Shown: positions 1 through 5,569 of the stretch, piece after piece
Position numbering within the stretch: position 1 is the first letter of the stretch
Layout: every line of letters begins with the position of its first letter
Source: DASPKW01 sp038244055
GTDB lineage: Bacteria > Planctomycetota > Phycisphaerae > Tepidisphaerales > Tepidisphaeraceae
Assembly: GCA_038244055.1 (NCBI GenBank)
Contig: JBBRTW010000342.1
Location: forward strand, 1-8,028
Direction: 5' to 3'
DNA length: 8,028 nt
Made by a program: the position numbers and the translations under genes
Notes under the pieces: model-generated
Database searches by the model: none
What the model was told of the DNA's origin: nothing
What the model saw: the letters and a program-made list of their open reading frames with translations, nothing else

Positions 1-629
1 CGACGACGGTGATCATCGCGCCTGATGGAACGCAGGTGGCTCATCTGGCGGGGTCTTCAAAAGCATACACCACCGATGTCGAGTCCTATCTCGCCTTCGC
101 GGCCGGGAAGATCGACAAGGATGCACTGGCCCAGCGGCTGGCCTCGCACCAAACCATCATCGACAGCCCCCAGCAGATGGCCGAGCGGCACATGCAGATC
201 GCCCGGCGAATGCTGAGCAAGGGCCTGGATGACCAGGCCAAGATCGAACTGGCGCAGGCGCTGAAACTGCAACCCAAAGACCCGGCCATTCAGATCAGTC
301 TCGCGGAGATGCTTCTCAATGTCGGCGACGAAGCGGCGGCGAATGCCCTGCTGGCCCAGGTCGATGCGTCCGCGGCCGGACCGAGAGTAAAACTCCTGCG
401 CGGCCGCCTGTTAATCGCCGCCAATAAGTGGGATGATGCGCGGGCGGCCCTGACCAGCGCGGTGGAACTGAATCCTGAGCCGGCCGAGGCGTTCTACTAC
501 CTCGGGCGCGTTTATCAGCACGATGGCGATCAGGCGAAGGCGGCCGATTCGTATAAAAAAGCGTTCGAGCATACGCCGTTCGGAAAAAACATTGGCGCGG
601 ATAGCGCTGTCGCACCGGGGACCAAGTAA
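1..629 (+). CDS. Thioredoxin-fold/TPR protein, 3' part (5' end outside window)
   Basis: The reading frame is already open at the left edge (first full codon at base 3), so the start is upstream. The GTG at base 9 lies inside a domain and is not a credible start. The visible beginning, TTVIIAPDGTQVAHLAG, matches the strand that follows the cis-proline of thioredoxin/AhpC/TlpA-like domains. The two leading bases (cg) would fit a CCG proline codon. About 20 residues after the fold, a helical region runs to the end with roughly four TPR units (about residues 60-92, 93-125, 127-158 and 159-192, counted from base 3), with typical signatures such as AFYYLGRVYQHDGDQAKAA. The catalytic CXXC, if present, is outside the window. 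TPR domains bind proteins and thioredoxin folds handle disulfides. Beside a multiheme cytochrome operon this could be an apocytochrome-handling factor, which is inference. The next gene starts 7 bp after its stop. Confidence 0.8.
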   Translation, partial: TTVIIAPDGTQVAHLAGSSKAYTTDVESYLAFAAGKIDKDALAQRLASHQTIIDSPQQMAERHMQIARRMLSKGLDDQAKIELAQALKLQPKDPAIQISLAEMLLNVGDEAAANALLAQVDASAAGPRVKLLRGRLLIAANKWDDARAALTSAVELNPEPAEAFYYLGRVYQHDGDQAKAADSYKKAFEHTPFGKNIGADSAVAPGTK

Positions 630-636
630 GGGCAAC

Positions 637-1602
637 ATGACCCTTGGACTTCAAAAGCTCCGCACCATGATTTTATGTGCCACGGCGGCGGCGCTGCTTT
701 TAATCGGAGTTCTTAAGGTTTGTTCCGCACAGGTGCCCGATGTCCAGATCAAGAAGGCGGTTAATCCCCACTGGGAGGCGGCCAGATGCGACCAATGCCA
801 TGCCATCGTCGGCGGAGTTCGCCAGACAATCGCGCCTGAAAAGTCGGATGGCATTTGCCTGAGCTGCCACAACGGCAAGTCGGCCGGCGCGGAGTTGCAT
901 CCCATCGGCAGGGCGATCGCCAAAGATCACGCCGCGCCGTCGGGGTGGCCGGTCATTGAAGGGCGGATCCATTGCATCACCTGCCACGACATGAAAAAGG
1001 CCTGCAGCGCGACGGCTGCGCGGCCAGTGGACAACACCGCCATGCTGCGCGGTATGGGCGATGGCGAAAAGCCCTTCTGCCAGAATTGCCACGGCGCGGA
1101 TCAATTCCCCAAGTTCAACCCGCACATGATGCTCACCGACAAGCGCGAGGTGATCGAAGCGCGCTGCCTGGCCTGCCACACGCAGACGCCCGACCGCACG
1201 ATCAAGGAACGCACCGGCAATCCTCTGCTTCGCAGCGATGAATTGCTGCTTTGCAAAGCCTGCCATCGCAATCACAAGGAGCAGTTCAACCCCGGCCATC
1301 TCGGCAGCAAGATCAAGCCGGAAATGCTGGCCTTCATGCGGGCGCGAGAGTTGATCGGCCTGGCGGGTGCGCCGGGAGCTGAACTGGTGACCCAACTGAA
1401 AAACGCGAACGCCCAGCCGACCATGATGCACCCGGCCAAGGGCGACACCATCTCCTGCTCGACCTGCCATAACCCCCACCAGGCCGGGCTTCTGCCGATG
1501 GGAACGTCGCTGGCGTATCGGCCGATGCGAATCGTGGACGGAAGAACCATTTCCCCGGTGCGCGGGGAAAACTGGTGCAACCATTGCCATAACTTGAATT
1601 GA
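637..1602 (+). CDS. Secreted octaheme cytochrome c
   Basis: This 321-residue protein has eight CXXCH heme c motifs, at residues 51, 74, 113, 148, 177, 206, 274 and 314 (CDQCH, CLSCH, CITCH, CQNCH, CLACH, CKACH, CSTCH, CNHCH). The N-terminus is a Sec-type signal peptide: K7/R9, a hydrophobic stretch at about 11-26, and likely cleavage after the CSA at 29-31. I chose the ATG at 637, 7 bp after the upstream stop. The frame stays open further upstream to an ATG at 523, but that lies inside the preceding gene and adds an Arg/Lys-rich stretch that would spoil the signal peptide. The ATG at 667 is a possible shorter start. Sites six and seven have the form CXXCHxxH, whose extra His often serves as a distal ligand. 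A spacer of about 60 residues without heme separates them. The protein is probably a periplasmic or exported electron carrier. The exact subfamily is not recognised. Confidence 0.9.
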   Translation: MTLGLQKLRTMILCATAAALLLIGVLKVCSAQVPDVQIKKAVNPHWEAARCDQCHAIVGGVRQTIAPEKSDGICLSCHNGKSAGAELHPIGRAIAKDHAAPSGWPVIEGRIHCITCHDMKKACSATAARPVDNTAMLRGMGDGEKPFCQNCHGADQFPKFNPHMMLTDKREVIEARCLACHTQTPDRTIKERTGNPLLRSDELLLCKACHRNHKEQFNPGHLGSKIKPEMLAFMRARELIGLAGAPGAELVTQLKNANAQPTMMHPAKGDTISCSTCHNPHQAGLLPMGTSLAYRPMRIVDGRTISPVRGENWCNHCHNLN

Positions 1603-1610
1603 GCGCGCAG

Positions 1611-3440
1611 ATGAAGATGCAACGATGGACCATTTTGACGGCCTGCCTGGTGATGTGGATCGCCATGCCCGCGCTGCCCGCGCGCGGCGCGGACCCGGAA
1701 GGGTGCCTGATCTGCCACCAGTATCGCGGCCTCTCCCGGCTCGATGAGAAGGGGAAGGAAATCCGCCTCTTCTTCGTCGATCCCAAGTTTCACAACGAAG
1801 GCGCCGGCCCGCACGGCCGGATTCGCTGCACGGCCTGCCACGAGCGCTCGCAGGTGGAGGTTTTCCCGCACAAGCAACTCACGCCCGTCGACTGCGCCAA
1901 GACCTGCCATCTGACGACGTCGCGAAATGTGGAAACGCGCTTCGCCCACGATCCGATCGGCAAGATGCTCGAAACCTCGGTGCATACCGCCGCGGTACTG
2001 GAAAAGTGCAACGACCTCCTCGGCAAGCCCGTCCGCGATGGCCAGGCCAAATGCCTCCTCTGCCACGATGAGCCTCTCTTCCGCAAAACCGGCACCGACT
2101 GGATCCGCCGCCAGGCCCCCATCGCCCGCTGCAATGTCTGCCACGATGACCAGCTCAAGCTCGATACGCCCTTCAACTACTGGCACGTCCAATCGCGCAG
2201 CATGCCGGCCCGCAGCAATCTGGATCTGGTGCGCGTCTGCGCCAGTTGCCATAGTGACGAGCGGATTAAGAAAGCCTTTGACCTCCCCGATGCGCCGGTG
2301 AGTTATCTGGCGAGTTTTCACGGCAAAGCATCCCTTCTGAACAATCAGGAGGCCGCCAGTTGCCTCGATTGCCATGTGGGCGAGATGGAAAACGTCCATG
2401 TGATGCGCTCGCACAAGAAGGCCGGCGCGCCCACGCATATCGACCAGGTGGCTGACACCTGCCGCAGCCCGGCCTGCCATCGCTCGGCCGGCGAGCAGAT
2501 TTCATCGGCCGCGATCCACCTGGACCTCTCCCGAAGCCGGGGCATCGAGTATTTCATCGCCATCGTCTTCGTGCTGATGATCCTCTCGACCTTCGGGCCG
2601 TCGATGACCATCTCGCTGCTCAAACTCTTCCACATGACCATCGGCCGCGACGATCCCGACCACCATCGCGAAGAGCATCTGGCCAAGCGCCTGATGGAAA
2701 ACCCGGTCACGCGAAAGAAGTTGATCCGCTTCACCTATGCCCAGCGCGTGCAGCACTGGATCCTCGTGATCTCTTTCTCGACCCTGGTCATCACCGGCTT
2801 CCCCATGAAATTCGCCGACCGCGCCTGGGCCGAGTGGCTCATCCGCATACTCGGCGGGCTGACCTGGGTGCGCACGCTGCATCGCTACACGGGGGCGGTA
2901 CTGCTCATCGGGATGCTCTTCCACAGCATCTACATTTTCAACGCCATGCGGAAAACACGGAAAAAGACCAAGCAGGGCTGGATCAAGACTTTCCTGACTC
3001 TGCCCATGGTCATGCAGCCCAAGGATTTCAAGGAGATGGCGCACCTGATGGGTTGGCTGCTCTTCCTCAAGAAGAAGCGCCCCGATGGGGCACGCTTCAC
3101 GGCCGAGGAGAAGTTCGAGTATTTCGGCGTCTTCTGGGGGGTCATCCTCCTGGGCACCACCGGCCTGGTCATGTGGTTCAACGCCTACGCCTCGCGCTTC
3201 ATTCCCGGACGCGTGCTGACGATCTTCAACCTGGTTCACTCCTTCGAAGCGTTCCTGGCGCTGCTGCATGTCGGCATCCTCCACATCGCGACCGTAATCT
3301 TCTCACCTGCCGTCTTCCCAATTTCACCGGCCATGTTCACGGGCACTACGCCGGCCGCCGAGATGGCCGAATCGCATTCCGAAATGCTCAACGAAGTCGC
3401 CGAGGAACACGAAACCGGATCGGAGGCGGCCAATGTCTGA
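1611..3440 (+). CDS. Fused multiheme cytochrome c / diheme cytochrome b membrane protein (CbcL-like plan)
   Basis: The protein has 609 residues. A signal peptide (about 1-26, ending PARGA) precedes a periplasmic domain with eight predicted heme c sites: CXXCH at 32, 73, 148, 174, 210 and 251, CX3CH (CAKTCH) at 95, and CX4CH (CRSPACH) at 284. Five hydrophobic helices follow, at about 312-334, 383-399, 425-443, 505-523 and 545-565. The last four resemble the b-type subunit of formate dehydrogenase/hydrogenase (FdnI/HydC). Candidate heme b ligands are H382 (in RVQHW), H424, H438, H543, H553 and H558. Basic residues in the loops at 335-380 and 445-503 place these in the cytoplasm, so the c domain is periplasmic. 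Such subunits exchange electrons with the quinone pool, and Geobacter CbcL has the same c-to-b order. That family resemblance does not prove orthology. I prefer the ATG at 1611, with a weak GAG upstream. A TTG at 1599 overlapping the previous stop would add four residues. The acidic C-terminal tail (582-609) is unexplained. Confidence 0.88.
   Translation: MKMQRWTILTACLVMWIAMPALPARGADPEGCLICHQYRGLSRLDEKGKEIRLFFVDPKFHNEGAGPHGRIRCTACHERSQVEVFPHKQLTPVDCAKTCHLTTSRNVETRFAHDPIGKMLETSVHTAAVLEKCNDLLGKPVRDGQAKCLLCHDEPLFRKTGTDWIRRQAPIARCNVCHDDQLKLDTPFNYWHVQSRSMPARSNLDLVRVCASCHSDERIKKAFDLPDAPVSYLASFHGKASLLNNQEAASCLDCHVGEMENVHVMRSHKKAGAPTHIDQVADTCRSPACHRSAGEQISSAAIHLDLSRSRGIEYFIAIVFVLMILSTFGPSMTISLLKLFHMTIGRDDPDHHREEHLAKRLMENPVTRKKLIRFTYAQRVQHWILVISFSTLVITGFPMKFADRAWAEWLIRILGGLTWVRTLHRYTGAVLLIGMLFHSIYIFNAMRKTRKKTKQGWIKTFLTLPMVMQPKDFKEMAHLMGWLLFLKKKRPDGARFTAEEKFEYFGVFWGVILLGTTGLVMWFNAYASRFIPGRVLTIFNLVHSFEAFLALLHVGILHIATVIFSPAVFPISPAMFTGTTPAAEMAESHSEMLNEVAEEHETGSEAANV
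3422..3426 (+). promoter_or_regulatory. Ribosome binding site for the signal-anchored cytochrome
   Basis: GGAGG sits 6 nt before the ATG at 3433, inside the last codons of the preceding gene. It fixes this start even though the two genes overlap by 8 nt, and it implies independent initiation as well as coupling. Confidence 0.75.
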
Positions 3441-4632
3441 TCAAGATCCCAAACCCGCATCCGACGCCGCATCGAACAATCCGCCACCTTCAGTGGCATC
3501 AGAACCGGCGCAAACAAATCCCCAGGCTCCAGCGCCCGATGCGCAAACGCCGACAACCACCCAATCACCGCCCGCCGACTCCGCACCCGCGCCCAAGCCG
3601 GCAAAACCGCGCATCAGCCTGAAGAAACGCCTGAAAACCATCGGCGGCCGAATCTATACGGCCTTGCTCCTGGTGGCTGTGGGATCGATCTGCTCGATGG
3701 CCCTGCTCTATCTCTTCCGCATGGTATTCACACCGGCCAAGCTCCCGGAAGAATTCTCCCAGTGGCAAGGCCGACTCGATTCCGCCGCCCTGCGCCAGGA
3801 GCATATTCCCGGCGTAACCGAAAACGCCGGCCGCTCGCCTGCTTCGCATTACCATAAGGTGGATCGCTGGTTCACGCCCGATCCGCACAATTCCTGCACC
3901 GCTTCCGGCTGCCACAGCCCGCTGCCGCATCAGCCCAAGACACCCATCGCCGCGTTTCCGAACCTGCATGTGACCTTCCTGGATTGCCGGGTTTGTCACG
4001 AGCAGACCAACAAATCCGCCGTTGCGATGCACTGGGTGACCACCTCCACCAACCGTCCCCAGGAGACACCGGCCGTCCTGCGCCTCGTCACCCTGCTGGA
4101 AACCATGGGCACGACCAGGCCGGAGGCGCAGGCAGCGCACCCCAAGATCATCGCCCTGCTTCGCGAGGTGATCGCAACCGGCAAGACGGACCGCGATCTC
4201 GAAGAACTTCTCGTGCAGATCGACACCTCGGTTCCGGATAACCCCTTCTGGCGGAAATCGGTGGCGCAACTTGCACACGATCTTCCGATGCACGCCCGTG
4301 GCGAATATGGTGCCAAGCTCGTGCGGCAGGATACCGCGACGGATTCGGCCACGGTCGAGCGACTCACCAAATCCTACCTCGCCGCCGGCGAAGGCTCCGA
4401 TGCCCGCAAACAGCTTGAAAAACAGATTCACCAGACCCTTCTCGCCAAGCCCAATGCCTGCGCCAACTGCCATGCGGCCGATGCGGGCGTGCTCGATTTC
4501 GCAAGCCTGGGCTACTCGGCCGCCCGAACCAAGAGCCTGCGGGCGCTGCCGCTGGCGAAGATGATCCAGCAGATCCGCGAGGGCGAGCGCTTCCAACTTC
4601 CGCAGTTGCTGGAGGGGCCAGATGGACGTTAA
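3433..4632 (+). CDS. Signal-anchored cytochrome c with three heme sites and a Pro-rich cytoplasmic tail
   Basis: The protein has 399 residues. Residues 1-58 are low-complexity Pro/Ala/Ser/Thr/Gln. A basic patch (KPRISLKKRLK, 58-68) then precedes one hydrophobic helix at about 74-97, which gives an N-in, C-out signal-anchor topology. The periplasmic part has heme sites at 155 (CTASGCH, a CX4CH form), 185 (CRVCH) and 343 (CANCH). Between 190 and 340 lies a charged, Leu/Ala-rich, probably alpha-helical stretch without heme motifs. I do not recognise a named family, and it lacks the four-heme layout of NapC/NirT. It probably receives electrons from the upstream b/c fusion and passes them on in the periplasm, which is inference from position. 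The start is supported by GGAGG 6 nt upstream. Its last 11 nt overlap the next gene. Confidence 0.82.
   Translation: MSDQDPKPASDAASNNPPPSVASEPAQTNPQAPAPDAQTPTTTQSPPADSAPAPKPAKPRISLKKRLKTIGGRIYTALLLVAVGSICSMALLYLFRMVFTPAKLPEEFSQWQGRLDSAALRQEHIPGVTENAGRSPASHYHKVDRWFTPDPHNSCTASGCHSPLPHQPKTPIAAFPNLHVTFLDCRVCHEQTNKSAVAMHWVTTSTNRPQETPAVLRLVTLLETMGTTRPEAQAAHPKIIALLREVIATGKTDRDLEELLVQIDTSVPDNPFWRKSVAQLAHDLPMHARGEYGAKLVRQDTATDSATVERLTKSYLAAGEGSDARKQLEKQIHQTLLAKPNACANCHAADAGVLDFASLGYSAARTKSLRALPLAKMIQQIREGERFQLPQLLEGPDGR
4611..4615 (+). promoter_or_regulatory. Ribosome binding site for the NHL propeller gene
   Basis: GGAGG lies 6 nt before the ATG at 4622, embedded in the end of the preceding cytochrome gene. 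It has the same motif and spacing as the site at 3422 and supports the overlapping start. Confidence 0.75.
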
Positions 4633-5569
4633 ACGACTCATCCTGTCATTCATCGCGCTTCTCCCCTTGCCCGCAATGGCGGTGGAACCCCTGCCTGAAT
4701 CGAGCCGCATCCCGGCCACCGTCGTTCGTACGCTCTCAGTCGAGAATCCAACCTTCCACATGCCCACCGATATAGCGGTGGACTCGACCGGAACGATGTA
4801 CGTCGCCGATGGCGCGCGGGACCGGATCGTCACATTGACGCCCGCGGGCAAGCTCAAATCCGCCACCACGCGCCCCGCCGGATTGCCGTTGAACCGGCCG
4901 GTCGGATTAAGCGTCGATGCCAAAGATCGGCTCTGGATCGCCGATACCGCCAACCACCGGATCATCATCCTGGGCGCGGATGAGAAACTGGTCGAGACGA
5001 TCCCCCTCCAGGCCGTGGATGCCGAACACAGCGCTGACCCCACGGGCCTAGCGATCACGGCCGATCTGAAGCGGACGTACATCGTCGACAACCCCAACCA
5101 TCGTCTGCTCGTGCGCGACAACGCCACCGGCCAGATCGCGGTCATGGGCAAACTCGGCCAGGCGGCGGGGCAATTCCAATATCCCTTCATGGTGGCGATG
5201 GGCCGCGATGGCGATGCGTACATTACCGAGGCGATCGGGGCGCGGGTGCAGATTCTGAATTCGAAAGACAAGTGGGCCGGGGCGATTGGCTCATGGGGCG
5301 TGGAACTGGGGCAGTTGTACAGGCCCAAGGGTGTGGCGGTGGATTCATCGGGTCGGATCTTCGTCAGCGACTCGACACTCTGCGTCGTGCAGGCGTTCGA
5401 CACGCGCGGGCGGGTGATTGGATGTTTGACCGATGCCGCGGGCAGGCCACTGCATTTCGAGCATCCCATGGGAATGACCTTCGACAAGGCGGGCAACCTG
5501 TATGTCGTGGAACTGGCGGCCAATCGCATCGCGGTAGTAAGCCTGAAAGGAAACCCGGCCGGCAAATGA
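4622..5569 (+). CDS. Secreted six-bladed NHL-repeat beta-propeller protein
   Basis: The protein has 315 residues. A short Sec signal peptide (K4/R5, hydrophobic 6-16, cleavage near AMA at 18-20) is followed by six NHL-type blades at about 44-77, 90-122, 128-160, 175-207, 222-254 and 268-300. Each blade shows the family pattern P-x-G/D-[IVL]-A-[VI]-D, then G-x-[IL]-[YWF]-[IV]-[AS]-D, then R-[IV] (for example DRLWIADTANHRIIIL). Six blades are enough to close one propeller, and the length leaves no room for another domain. There is no heme motif. NHL propellers are binding scaffolds rather than a single enzyme class. Placement between two cytochrome genes, overlapping both, suggests a structural or docking role in the same periplasmic or extracellular complex, which is inference. 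The two cysteines at 244 and 258 could form a disulfide. Confidence 0.88.
   Translation: MDVKRLILSFIALLPLPAMAVEPLPESSRIPATVVRTLSVENPTFHMPTDIAVDSTGTMYVADGARDRIVTLTPAGKLKSATTRPAGLPLNRPVGLSVDAKDRLWIADTANHRIIILGADEKLVETIPLQAVDAEHSADPTGLAITADLKRTYIVDNPNHRLLVRDNATGQIAVMGKLGQAAGQFQYPFMVAMGRDGDAYITEAIGARVQILNSKDKWAGAIGSWGVELGQLYRPKGVAVDSSGRIFVSDSTLCVVQAFDTRGRVIGCLTDAAGRPLHFEHPMGMTFDKAGNLYVVELAANRIAVVSLKGNPAGK

Noticed and set aside
523..636. Upstream in-frame extension of the octaheme cytochrome to an ATG at 523
   Set aside because: It would overlap the preceding TPR gene by over 100 bases and put a long Arg/Lys-rich segment before an otherwise normal signal peptide.
712..732. Possible lipoprotein box (LKVC) in the octaheme cytochrome
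   Set aside because: The residues before the Cys (K, V) do not fit the usual L-[AS]-[GA]-C pattern, and a normal signal peptidase I site follows directly.
1599..1610. TTG start at 1599 for the b/c fusion, overlapping the previous stop
   Set aside because: It is possible but less likely than the ATG at 1611. It adds only four residues and has no ribosome binding site before it.
1272..2480. Open frame of 402 codons on the minus strand
   Set aside because: It spans the junction of two real cytochrome genes on the opposite strand and shows no coherent domain.
3565..5565. Long open frame of 666 codons on the minus strand
   Set aside because: It lies antisense to two well-supported genes with clear heme and NHL motifs. 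Its translation has no recognisable domain, and such open frames are common opposite GC-rich codons.
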